From assembly GCF_003014595.1 (NCBI RefSeq), contig NZ_PYGK01000012.1, forward strand, positions 1-64,000: a stretch of DNA of 64,000 nucleotides, read 5' to 3'. The notes under the pieces are model-generated. The model saw only the letters and a list, made by a program, of their open reading frames with translations, was not told the DNA's origin and did no database searches. This document shows positions 44,158 to 53,251 of the stretch, one piece after another (within the stretch, counting starts at the first letter, position 1; every line of letters begins with the position of its first letter). The DNA is from Chitinophaga ginsengisoli (GTDB lineage: Bacteria > Bacteroidota > Bacteroidia > Chitinophagales > Chitinophagaceae). The translations under genes were made by a program, and so were the position numbers.

Positions 44158-45903
44158 TTAGCGGGATGACGCCACATCATTGCTTTCTATCGCGTGCGTC
44201 CTTTTGAGGATATGTTTTTCCCGGTTATTGAGTTTTCTTATAGCTATTATTGGGATCACAGCTGCAAGCAACACGACCGTTGCGATGCTTCCCACCAGCA
44301 TTTTTCCGCTGGCCGCCAGTACACACAGGATGTACAGCAGCAGGGCTGTAAATGCCAGCGCAAAAGCGATCACCCGCAATCCAAATAAATTCTGTTTACG
44401 GATAGCCGTCACTTCCTCCACCGACTGTTGTGCAGCTTGCTCCTTCTGCTGACGGCGGAAGCCCTGGTACTGCAAATAATCATCCGCAGGTGCCTTACCA
44501 GCACACAGTATAAATTCATATACTACCAGCATGATAAAAGGCAGCACAACACCCAGCAGCATTTCCTGCGAACGGCTTAACTTCCCCGTAGTCACAAAAG
44601 GCACTACAAACTTGAACAAAAGGTTCACTACCAGGCAAACGACGGATATGATATACGCAGCCTTACCCGTCAGTTTTTTGGAGATCAAAGCCCAGAGCGG
44701 TGGCAGTAACGTGGGACCGCCGGTAATGGCGGCAATACTCAGCACCACTTCTATCATCCCACCCGCCGCAGGTACCAGCAGTGCAATGACGATCATGCCC
44801 AAACCCAGCAACAACCCTGACATACGCGCCATCCTGATCAGCTGCTTGTCAGAAGCCTGCGGATTGATCACGCCCTTATAAATGTCATTGGTGATCACTG
44901 CAGAGGTAACATTCAATGTTGTATTCGCGGTAGCAGAAGTAGAAAAATACATCCCCGTCAGCATCAGTCCCATCAAGCCCGGAGGCAATACCAGCCGGCA
45001 TACTTCCAGGTACGCATTCTCTGTATTCAGACCACTCAGCGCAGGATTAATACTCTTATAGATCATGGGCGGCAACATCCATATCACAGGACTCACCAGG
45101 TAAAGCGCAGCGAATAAAAATGCTACCTTCTTTGCTGCCCTGGGCGATTCCACACTGGTATACCGCTGTACAAACGTCCAGTTTCCGCCGATATAACTAA
45201 TATGATACAAGGCAAAAGCGGCGATAAACCCAATCGTATATTCCCCGTTGATAACAGAGAAGAAATCTGCCGGTACATTGTGCGTAAACCGTTCCCAACC
45301 TCCCGCAGCATCCAGTGATAAGGGCAGCACGATCAATACAGCGGCTGTCAGTATCACGAACTGCAGGATATCCGTTACCATGACCGCCCATAAGCCGCCG
45401 ATAGCAGTATAAGCGATCATCATCAGTCCCAGCAAGATGGTACAGGCAGTTAAAGGAAAGCCCAGCGATACACTCACCAGCTTTGCGACCGGGTATAACA
45501 CAGCACCTTTATTGACCAGTGATACGATCAGGAAAGTATAGACATAAAATTTCTGTACCGGTGCGCCCAGTCGCTGGCGGATAAATTCTGCTGCTGTCAG
45601 CGCGCCTGTCTTTTTCCATCGCGGCGCGAGTAAGAAAGCCGTAATCAGCCCTCCCAGGCACATCGTCCACTGGATGGTAACAGATACAAACCCGTATTTA
45701 TAAGCAATACTTCCCCAGGCCACAAACGTGCCTGCAGAAAAGAAACTCATAAAGAGGGACAGCCCCCCGATGAACCAGGGCACTGCTTCCCCTCCTGCAA
45801 AAAAGGACTTCATGTTCCTTCCTGTGCGGGCAAACAACAATCCGATAAACAGCACAAAAGCTGAGAAAACGAATATGACGGTAGTATCTATGGTCGACTT
45901 CAT
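44158..45903 (-). CDS. Sodium:solute symporter (SSS family)
   Basis: 581 residues with about 13-14 membrane segments. Conserved SSS features include FFAGGEAVPWFIGGLSLFMSFFSAGTFV near the N-terminus, GALTAAEFIRQRLG, GLWAVMVTDILQFVIL and MYFSTSATANTTLNVTSAVITNDIYK. The family couples sodium influx to uptake of sugars, sialic acid, myo-inositol and similar solutes. Its ATG overlaps the stop codon of the upstream gene (ATGA). It provides the inner-membrane import step of this operon; the solute is probably the product of the periplasmic enzymes. Confidence 0.93.
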   Translation of the reverse strand: MKSTIDTTVIFVFSAFVLFIGLLFARTGRNMKSFFAGGEAVPWFIGGLSLFMSFFSAGTFVAWGSIAYKYGFVSVTIQWTMCLGGLITAFLLAPRWKKTGALTAAEFIRQRLGAPVQKFYVYTFLIVSLVNKGAVLYPVAKLVSVSLGFPLTACTILLGLMMIAYTAIGGLWAVMVTDILQFVILTAAVLIVLPLSLDAAGGWERFTHNVPADFFSVINGEYTIGFIAAFALYHISYIGGNWTFVQRYTSVESPRAAKKVAFLFAALYLVSPVIWMLPPMIYKSINPALSGLNTENAYLEVCRLVLPPGLMGLMLTGMYFSTSATANTTLNVTSAVITNDIYKGVINPQASDKQLIRMARMSGLLLGLGMIVIALLVPAAGGMIEVVLSIAAITGGPTLLPPLWALISKKLTGKAAYIISVVCLVVNLLFKFVVPFVTTGKLSRSQEMLLGVVLPFIMLVVYEFILCAGKAPADDYLQYQGFRRQQKEQAAQQSVEEVTAIRKQNLFGLRVIAFALAFTALLLYILCVLAASGKMLVGSIATVVLLAAVIPIIAIRKLNNREKHILKRTHAIESNDVASSR

Positions 45904-48467
45904 AATAAACTGATCTCAAGTATTTTTAAGCCAAATGGCGGGATCTGCACCTGCCATTGTGAGCCAGTAAGCGCTGTTGTTTCCGTATTACCCGTTTCAT
46001 CCAGGATGCTGGCAGTAACATGTTGTACGCTCTTCACCTTAGCGGCGTCAAACTGTACCGCCGTCTGCTGCGCATCATCATCATCATTCAGCAACATGAT
46101 ATATATTTTGTCATTTGTTGTACCTAATGCACTGATATAGTCTACCTGCGGATTCTTTACTCTCAGCATACCGTCCGGCATATACAGGCGGACTGCCTTA
46201 CCGAATATCTTTCCAGGTGCAAATCCGTAACAGGTATGCGGACCTACCTTGGGCGTAATAAAACCATGAGGAAAGCTGATCCCTCCTTTACTGCGGAGGT
46301 TTGTTTCCGATACCAGGTAATCCGTCAGCAATCCCACCTGCCACCATGCATGATGCGGGTAGGGACCTGCGCCGGCGTTCATGGTCGTCCAGTAATAAGA
46401 AGCCACACTCGTCGTTTTGTCTATAAAAGCATCACGTCCCCAGATAGCAGCACGCGCCATATTGATAAACAGGGAGTCATGCGTGAGCGCAAACAGGCGT
46501 ACAAACATACCTGCATGACTGGCCAGCATAATAGGCCCATGCGTATTAGCGGAACCCAGGCTACCACCATGTTCAAAACTCAGCCCTGCCTGGCTGATCT
46601 GCCAGTCTTCCCATTCCTGTCCCCTTACCATCTTTTTCGCCCTTGAAGGAATAGGGTGTGTATACACAGATGCGGTGTATATCCGCGCAGCAGCAATAGC
46701 GGCGTTTTTATAGCTTTCTTCACCACAGATGTCATACAGGTCCAACAAAGCCTGTACGGTCTGTCCCGTGGCAAAATCAGCCACAAAACGGGCATCTCCG
46801 CATACGCCAAGGAAAGCTCCCTTGTCAACACCTTCATGTACCAGCCAGTCTGCCCCCTTGCGGGCCGCTGCCAGGTACTTTTCATCTTTTAGTATGCGAT
46901 ATGCCACCAGGAGCCCATAGAAGGTTGGACGCAGATCGGGAATATCTTTAAAGACAGCCTTCGTTGTAGCGTCGTCATAAGCCACATCCCAATGACCATC
47001 CTCATGCTGCCATTGCAGTAGCTTATCCGCGCCCAGTCGTAAGCGTTGCTGTAAAAGCTTATTTTCAGGCTCAAACAGCAGTATATTCCCCATGTCGAGC
47101 ATGGTATAATAGGTCAATGCGATAGGCTCTACATACGTGCCCCATTCCTCTGTAAAACGTTGCTTTTTCCACAGATAGTACTGCCCTACAGCAGCGCCCT
47201 GGAAAAAGCCTGGTTCTGCCTGTTGCTGCGCCAGTTTAAAATTCAACGCTGCCGGCAAACGCTTGTTCAGCAACACACTATCCCCTGTGATATTAGCCAG
47301 CATCCACATCGCACCATAATCAGAATTTTTCATAGCATCTTTTCCGGAGCCTACTACACCGCCCAGGTATGCCTGTGCGCCTATTTCCAGTCCCTTATAT
47401 TTGAACGTATGCCACATAGAAGTACTGTCATTATCCAGGTAATGCAGCATGGCGAAGATCCTGTCAGAAACAGACTGCTTCGTTGTTTTCAGTTTCAGCT
47501 GATCCGGGAAACGGTATACATCATTTACTGCGTGATTGTACACCGTGTACCAGTCTGCCGGCTGCGCCGTATACCGGAAGGAGAAAGTGCGTTGCTCTCC
47601 CGCCTGCATGTATGAATCTGTTTGTCCCAATACCGGATGATAAGCCACCGGTGTATAATTGCCCGCCCTGTTCATCACCGACAGTCCCAGTTTCCAGACG
47701 TTGTGCGTATTCCCGTCTTTCTCCCAGGGATCACGTCCTGTGCCCGGTTCAGGTATCACAGCCATTGTAATACCGTCTTTCGTTACCAGCGGACTTAAAG
47801 TACTGGCGGTACGTTCCCGGAAAATGACCGGTTGATCAGGGATGCCCTGCCCATAAGCATAACTCAGTACAAGATCATGTTGTATGGTATTGCTCTGAAA
47901 GTAACCGGGTACCATAGCAAAATCAGGCTTATTATCTTTCACCGTTGAAAGTGTAGGTGTGGCAATGGCATAATAACCCGGACGTTTTACTGTTAGTGTA
48001 ATAGTCACTTTTATATCATGATGGAATTGTTCATCCAGTTGCCACTTCGCGTTCATATCCCAGTCTTTGGCTGTTGCTGAAAACACCAGACCATCTGCTT
48101 TCTTTTCTACTTTATCCGGATAAAATTGAATAGGTGTACCAGCGGTATTCATGCTCACAGGCCTCAGATTACTTTCCCAGTTACGCACCAGGTAATTGTA
48201 TTCCTTTAGCGAAAAGCCACCGGGATGAGTATCTGCATAACGCAGGTCCGGCGTACTGTCGGGCTTACCTGCGCTATACAACAACAGGTACTCGCCCGAC
48301 AGATTGCCTAATTTTCTGCCATCTATACTCAACCCATTAAGCCGGTATCCATCTTTTGTATGCGACCACTCCAGCAACAACTTGCCATTCTGCAAGCGTT
48401 GTTGCGCAGATACACGCTGTCCGCAAAAGAATATGATCACGCTATACAATAGTACTATCCATCTCAT
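45900..48467 (-). CDS. Large exported helical-barrel protein, putative glycoside hydrolase or lyase
   Basis: With the ATG at 48467 the protein has 855 residues and a signal peptide (VIIFFCGQRVSAQ). The first 330 residues are a beta-sandwich (LLLEWSHTKDGYRLNGLSIDGRKLGNLSG). The middle, about 340-750, is built of helix pairs typical of (alpha/alpha)6 enzymes (LQWQHEDGHWDVAYDD, GADWLVHEGVDKGAFLGVCGDARFV, WWQVGLLTDYLVSETNLRS). The end is a short beta domain. This three-part plan is seen in several glycoside hydrolases and polysaccharide lyases, but no family motif is certain. It lies directly after susD and overlaps the symporter start by four bases, so it belongs to the operon. Confidence 0.7.
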   Translation of the reverse strand: MRWIVLLYSVIIFFCGQRVSAQQRLQNGKLLLEWSHTKDGYRLNGLSIDGRKLGNLSGEYLLLYSAGKPDSTPDLRYADTHPGGFSLKEYNYLVRNWESNLRPVSMNTAGTPIQFYPDKVEKKADGLVFSATAKDWDMNAKWQLDEQFHHDIKVTITLTVKRPGYYAIATPTLSTVKDNKPDFAMVPGYFQSNTIQHDLVLSYAYGQGIPDQPVIFRERTASTLSPLVTKDGITMAVIPEPGTGRDPWEKDGNTHNVWKLGLSVMNRAGNYTPVAYHPVLGQTDSYMQAGEQRTFSFRYTAQPADWYTVYNHAVNDVYRFPDQLKLKTTKQSVSDRIFAMLHYLDNDSTSMWHTFKYKGLEIGAQAYLGGVVGSGKDAMKNSDYGAMWMLANITGDSVLLNKRLPAALNFKLAQQQAEPGFFQGAAVGQYYLWKKQRFTEEWGTYVEPIALTYYTMLDMGNILLFEPENKLLQQRLRLGADKLLQWQHEDGHWDVAYDDATTKAVFKDIPDLRPTFYGLLVAYRILKDEKYLAAARKGADWLVHEGVDKGAFLGVCGDARFVADFATGQTVQALLDLYDICGEESYKNAAIAAARIYTASVYTHPIPSRAKKMVRGQEWEDWQISQAGLSFEHGGSLGSANTHGPIMLASHAGMFVRLFALTHDSLFINMARAAIWGRDAFIDKTTSVASYYWTTMNAGAGPYPHHAWWQVGLLTDYLVSETNLRSKGGISFPHGFITPKVGPHTCYGFAPGKIFGKAVRLYMPDGMLRVKNPQVDYISALGTTNDKIYIMLLNDDDDAQQTAVQFDAAKVKSVQHVTASILDETGNTETTALTGSQWQVQIPPFGLKILEISLL

Positions 48468-48480
48468 GCCTGCTCCATTT

Positions 48481-49980
48481 TTATTTCCATGCGGAATTCT
48501 GTTCCAGCAAATTGTTTGCATTCACTTCCGTTTGCGGAATAGGGAAATACTGATGCTTTGCCTGCGGATTTCTCACACGGAATACATCATTTACAGCCCC
48601 TGGAATGACCTGCATAAAGGTATTAGTCCTTGTCAGGTCATACCAGCGGTCGCCTTCTGCAAACAGCTCCCAGCTACGCTCCTGTAATACTGCTGCAATG
48701 AAAGCATCCTTGCCAAGTCCTTCAGTCAGTCCGTCAAGCCCTGCACGGGTCCTGACCCTGTTGATGTACAGGTAGGCGTTGGAAGTAGCACCATTCACCC
48801 TTGCTTCCGCTTCCGCAGCAATGAGATATACATCTGCCACTCTTAAAATAGGAATATTCGTGCTATGCAACCCGCCTACAGAATTACGGTCCGCATATTT
48901 TTTCACCAGCACTCCATGTGTGGTAATCGGTGTAATAGCCGACTGGCGTACCGTTACTCCTTGCTTGTTGACATAATTGGTATCCATCAGCTGTCTCCGT
49001 TTATCTTTCGGATCGAATGAATCAAAGAAGGCCTGATAGGCAAACGCTGATCCATAGGAAGTAGCGCCATATGCCGGAGCAGCACTTCCCGGAGGGCCAT
49101 ATAAACTCATGATCTGCGAACTACGTCCATTGGTGACAGACTCCGCCTCGAATGCCCACAGGTTCTCTCTCCTCGCAGCGTCTTCACGGGCAGCATCGTA
49201 TACATCCATGACATTATCCATCAGTCCAATCCCATTAGCACTATTCAACACCTTCTGCGCTTCACGCAATGATACTGCCCAGTTCTCATTATAAAGCGCG
49301 GCCTTGGCATATAAGGCAGCTGCAGCTTCCTTACAGGGACGGCCTTTTATAAGTGATCCGCTATAGTCAGGCAGGTTCGCTTCTGCGGAATCAAGATCTT
49401 CGAAGATCTGTTTATATACATCTGCTTTAGCGCTTTTGCCAACATAAGCATCATCTATCGACTGACTGGCTTTAATACGTATCACCACATCACCAAAGTT
49501 CTTCGTCAGGAACCAGTGGAAGAATGCCCGCAAAAAGTACGCCTCTCCCAGGATGGCTTTCTTACGCGCTTCATTACTCATTTTGGTATTGGGTACCTTC
49601 AGCAATACCCAGTTGGCGTTTTCAATACCCGTGTAACAGTTATTCCATATATCAATGGGTGATTCATTGGCACGGCTATAGCTCACTACCGCACTATACT
49701 GTGGATCAAAACTAAAAAGTGTGTACGTATCCCTTCCCACCACCGGACGCGGATACACCTGGTCTGCACTGAAATCGGGCACCAGCAGTGCCGAAGGACC
49801 TGAATACAGATCCGCCAGCTCATTATATACCGCCGCCAGTGCTGCCTCTGCATCTTCCGCAGTCTGGTAAAAATTCTCTGTATAAATGGATGAATAAGGC
49901 GTCTCTTCCAGCTTGCTACAGGAAAAGCAACATAAGGTGAACAGAGAAACAATACTATATCTGAAAAATATCTTTTGCAT
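48481..49980 (-). CDS. susD: RagB/SusD-family nutrient-binding lipoprotein
   Basis: 499 residues. Lipobox LCCFSC (Cys21) is followed by SKLEETPYSSIYTENFYQTAEDAEAALAAVYN, the classical SusD N-terminus. Next are GEAYFLRAFFHWFLTKNFGDV with TPR helices, and the C-terminal RVADVYLIAAEAEARVNGATSNAYLYINRVRTRAGL...ERSWELFAEGDRWYDLTRTN...FPIPQTEVNANNLLEQN. It forms the lid of the SusC channel encoded 25 bp upstream and binds the polysaccharide or glycan at the cell surface. Confidence 0.95.
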   Translation of the reverse strand: MQKIFFRYSIVSLFTLCCFSCSKLEETPYSSIYTENFYQTAEDAEAALAAVYNELADLYSGPSALLVPDFSADQVYPRPVVGRDTYTLFSFDPQYSAVVSYSRANESPIDIWNNCYTGIENANWVLLKVPNTKMSNEARKKAILGEAYFLRAFFHWFLTKNFGDVVIRIKASQSIDDAYVGKSAKADVYKQIFEDLDSAEANLPDYSGSLIKGRPCKEAAAALYAKAALYNENWAVSLREAQKVLNSANGIGLMDNVMDVYDAAREDAARRENLWAFEAESVTNGRSSQIMSLYGPPGSAAPAYGATSYGSAFAYQAFFDSFDPKDKRRQLMDTNYVNKQGVTVRQSAITPITTHGVLVKKYADRNSVGGLHSTNIPILRVADVYLIAAEAEARVNGATSNAYLYINRVRTRAGLDGLTEGLGKDAFIAAVLQERSWELFAEGDRWYDLTRTNTFMQVIPGAVNDVFRVRNPQAKHQYFPIPQTEVNANNLLEQNSAWK

Positions 49981-50005
49981 GTTGGAAACAGTTTAAAATG
50001 AGATA

Positions 50006-53000
50006 TCAGAAACCTACCTGCAATCCCAGCAGGAATGAACGGGCAGTAGGATACACGAGATTGTCCACTCCTATCTGTTTATTGGAGTTGCCAAACGTAT
50101 TTACTTCCGGATCAAAACCTGTATAGTCAGTGATGGTGAACAGGTTGTTCGCGCTGACATATACCCTTGCAGAACTGATATTTTTGATCTTTGGTAAACG
50201 GTATCCCAACGTGATATTCTTGCAACGCAGGAAGGAGCCATCTTCCATGAAACGATCCGTCAGCGGGATACGTCCTCCCTGGAAACCGTTTACATACTCG
50301 TTACTGGGGTTGGTAGGCGACCAGCGATTCACCAATTCCTTATACATGTTCCTGCTGCCAAGGGGGTTCTCAAAAGAATAACGGATCAGATTATAAACCT
50401 TATTCCCTTGCGTACCGGAAAAGAAAGCACTGAGATCAAAACGTTTGAAGCTCAGATTCGTGGAGAATCCATAGATGAAAGAAGGATTGGCATTACCGAC
50501 AATTTCCTGGTCGCTGGCACTGATCACCTTATCCTTGTTGAGATCTCTTACCTTCACGCCACCCGTGCGGCTACCGGATCCTTCCAGCACGGTTTCACCT
50601 GTCTGATAGATGCCATCGAACACATAGGTTTTGAACAATCCCAGGGGCTCCCCCACTCTCATCACCTGGTAATTGCTCACCGCATACTCTGTGAGGCCCC
50701 CGTCAAGTCCCGTCAGTTTATTCCGGTTCAGGGAGATGTTTCCTGCCACAGACCATCTTACAGCTTTATCCAGGATGATTGCATCGGCCGACAGCTCTAT
50801 CCCCCTGTTTTCCAGGCTTGCAAAGTTGCCGGTCACTTCGGTGTATCCGGAGGAACCAGGCAGTGTCTTCACAAACAGCAGATCGTCAGTTTTCTTATGA
50901 TAGATATCTGCCGTAACGTTTACGCGATCTTTCCATAGTCCCAGATCAAAGCCGAAATCAGCCTGAAGTGAACGTTCCCATTTCAGGTCCTCATTCGCGA
51001 TACCAGTAGGCCTGATACCTGTCATTGCTGAGTGATTAAAATAATACATACCCGTAGTACCCTGTAAAGAGAGCGACTTATACGCATCGATAGCGCCCGC
51101 ATTACCTGTCAAACCATAACTGAACCGGAACTTCAGGTTACTGATGGTGTTGCTGTTTTTCATAAAGGCTTCTTCTGACGCACGCCATGCTATAGCAGCC
51201 GCGGGGAAGAAACCATATTTATTATTCTTACCGAACTTCGTAGAGCCGTCCACACGGGCAATCAGGTCAAGCAGGTATTTATCCCGGATACCGTAGTTGA
51301 TACGTCCCATATAGGAGTCCAGCCTATCCCTTGAACGGCCGCTGCTGACAGTCCTTTCAGTAGCCAGTTGCACCGCTTCATTAAGGGTAGCATCATTGGG
51401 AAATTTACTGGCACTGATCGTATTCGAATTGCTGCTGTTGGCTTGTGTAGCGAACAGGCCTGTCACTTTCAATGAATGTTCTTTCGCAATGCGCGTTTCG
51501 TATGTAATGATGCTTTCATGCAATAAAACAATGGTGTTTGCATTTGTCTTTCCCGCAGTACCGCCACCGGCAGCCAGATCGCCGCTGTTCATGATAGCAC
51601 GGGGAGAATAATAATCGTTCAGCGATCCTGACAGCACAGGGTTGAAATTAGCGCGATAGGTCAATCCTTTCAGAGGACTGATCTCTGCATAGATATTTCC
51701 CAGTGTCCTGTTGATCTTATCCCTGTTGAGGATCATGGACAATCCGATGGGGTTCGTCACCTCGCGGTAACGGCCATTCTCCTGATCACCGAAAGGCCAT
51801 ATTTTACCGTCTTCCCTGTATGGCTTTAAAGTAGGCGGCGCACCCATAGCAGCACCCAGGATGCTCTGTGTAACCGCTCCGGCATCAATACTGGTGGAAC
51901 CTGTAGGAATCGCGTTATTCACCACATAACTGGTCAGGATACTCGCCCCTACCCTCAGCAAATCATTGACCCTGTGATCAAAGTTGAGGCGGAAAGAATA
52001 ACGGGTAAAATCAGAATTGATCACCACACCATCCTGTTTGAAATAGTTGCCAGACAAGGTAAACTGTGTTTTCTCGGAACCTCCCGCTACCGTTACCTGG
52101 TGATTTTGCATAGGCGCATTGCGGAAAATAAGGTCCTGCCAGTTCACGCCTTCTCCCAGTGCAGCAGGATTATCATAGATATTTGTTTTGAACACTTCAT
52201 TTTCCAATGCGGCAAATTCAGCCGCGTTCATCATCTCCATTTTCCGGGTGGTTTTCTGTACGCCGTAATAGCCATCATAGCTCACCACCGTTTTTCCTGC
52301 CTTACCGCGTTTAGTGGTGATCAGCACCACACCATTTGCGGCTCTTGCGCCATAAATAGCTGTAGCGGATGCATCTTTCAGCACAGCGACAGATTCAATA
52401 TCATTCGGATTGATGATGGACAGAGAGCTGATATCGCCCACACCACCCGAGTTAGACAGCTGTACACCATCCACTACATAGAGCGGCTCTGAAGTACCGT
52501 TAATAGAGTTCACACCCCTGATACGCATACTGATACTACCTCCCGGGGCAGCAGAGTTCTGTGTGATCTGCACGCCGGATACACGGCCCTGTAATCCCTG
52601 TACCACATTGGAAATAGGCGTTTGCTTCAGATCAGCGGTTTTGACGGACGCAATGGCGCCTGCTACATTTGCCTTCTGTTGTGTACCATAACCTACCACC
52701 ACTACTTCATCGAGGTCTTTTTTACTGGTCTGCAGTACTACATCCAGCTGGCTTTTACCTGCCACTGGCACTTCCTGTGTGACGAAACCTGTGAAAGTGA
52801 AGATCAATGAAAGATCTGATTGTTTAAGTGACAGCGAATAGGCGCCATCCGGACCGGAAACCGTTCCTGTAGTTGTCCCCTTTACCCTGACGGTAACTCC
52901 TGGCAACGCCTCTCCGTTTTCAGCGCCCGTTACCCTCCCTTTCACAGTCAATTGCTGCGAAAAGGCCATCATTGGGAGCAGTAAAATTGGGAAAATTCCC

Positions 53001-53026
53001 AGGAAGTGAATAACATGTTTTTTCAT
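50006..53026 (-). CDS. susC: SusC/RagA-family TonB-linked outer-membrane transporter (no STN domain)
   Basis: From the ATG at 53026 the protein has 1006 residues: signal peptide (GIFPILLLPMMAFSQ), a carboxypeptidase-regulatory-like domain (LTVKGRVTGAENGEALPGVTVRVKGT), and a plug (LDEVVVVGYGTQQKANVAGAIASV, VDGVQLSN, DIESVAVLKDASATAIYGARAANGVVLITTKRG). The barrel ends in RSFLLGLQVGF. The frame is open upstream to 53338, but that stretch would overlap the lacI operators and coding region and lacks a signal peptide. There is no STN domain, matching the absence of a sigma/FecR pair and the presence of a divergent LacI regulator. First gene of the seven-gene operon. Confidence 0.95.
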   Translation of the reverse strand: MKKHVIHFLGIFPILLLPMMAFSQQLTVKGRVTGAENGEALPGVTVRVKGTTTGTVSGPDGAYSLSLKQSDLSLIFTFTGFVTQEVPVAGKSQLDVVLQTSKKDLDEVVVVGYGTQQKANVAGAIASVKTADLKQTPISNVVQGLQGRVSGVQITQNSAAPGGSISMRIRGVNSINGTSEPLYVVDGVQLSNSGGVGDISSLSIINPNDIESVAVLKDASATAIYGARAANGVVLITTKRGKAGKTVVSYDGYYGVQKTTRKMEMMNAAEFAALENEVFKTNIYDNPAALGEGVNWQDLIFRNAPMQNHQVTVAGGSEKTQFTLSGNYFKQDGVVINSDFTRYSFRLNFDHRVNDLLRVGASILTSYVVNNAIPTGSTSIDAGAVTQSILGAAMGAPPTLKPYREDGKIWPFGDQENGRYREVTNPIGLSMILNRDKINRTLGNIYAEISPLKGLTYRANFNPVLSGSLNDYYSPRAIMNSGDLAAGGGTAGKTNANTIVLLHESIITYETRIAKEHSLKVTGLFATQANSSNSNTISASKFPNDATLNEAVQLATERTVSSGRSRDRLDSYMGRINYGIRDKYLLDLIARVDGSTKFGKNNKYGFFPAAAIAWRASEEAFMKNSNTISNLKFRFSYGLTGNAGAIDAYKSLSLQGTTGMYYFNHSAMTGIRPTGIANEDLKWERSLQADFGFDLGLWKDRVNVTADIYHKKTDDLLFVKTLPGSSGYTEVTGNFASLENRGIELSADAIILDKAVRWSVAGNISLNRNKLTGLDGGLTEYAVSNYQVMRVGEPLGLFKTYVFDGIYQTGETVLEGSGSRTGGVKVRDLNKDKVISASDQEIVGNANPSFIYGFSTNLSFKRFDLSAFFSGTQGNKVYNLIRYSFENPLGSRNMYKELVNRWSPTNPSNEYVNGFQGGRIPLTDRFMEDGSFLRCKNITLGYRLPKIKNISSARVYVSANNLFTITDYTGFDPEVNTFGNSNKQIGVDNLVYPTARSFLLGLQVGF

Positions 53027-53175
53027 AACTGTGGTTCTAGGTTGTGAAGCCGGCATAAAATGAATAAGTACCAGAATGCCGTATTTACCGGCATTTTCTA
53101 CGTAACATGGAATTAATTGGTTCAAATTTTCACAAACAATTTGATGGATCAAAATATTTTCGTCAGTTTTTTCTG

Positions 53176-53209
53176 TGGGAACGGTCCCATTTTTTTGGGA
53201 TAGTTCCCA
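53176..53209. promoter_or_regulatory. Twin LacI-type operator candidates
   Basis: TGGGAACGGTCCCA (53176-53189) and TGGGATAGTTCCCA (53196-53209) are near-palindromes of the same 14-bp type, both fitting TGGGA(N4)TCCCA, with centres 20 bp apart (two helical turns). They lie in the lacI-susC gap. The second covers part of the lacI promoter. Confidence 0.75.
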
Positions 53210-53223
53210 AAAGTGTACTTTTA
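53194..53223 (+). promoter_or_regulatory. Promoter of the lacI-type gene
   Basis: TTTG (53194-53197), an 18-nt spacer and TACTTTTA (53216-53223; one mismatch to TAnnTTTG). The ATG follows at 53252. Operator 2 overlaps the -33 element, so autoregulation is expected. Confidence 0.6.
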
Positions 53224-53251
53224 TATCCTGGTTCACTAAAATCGTCCACGT

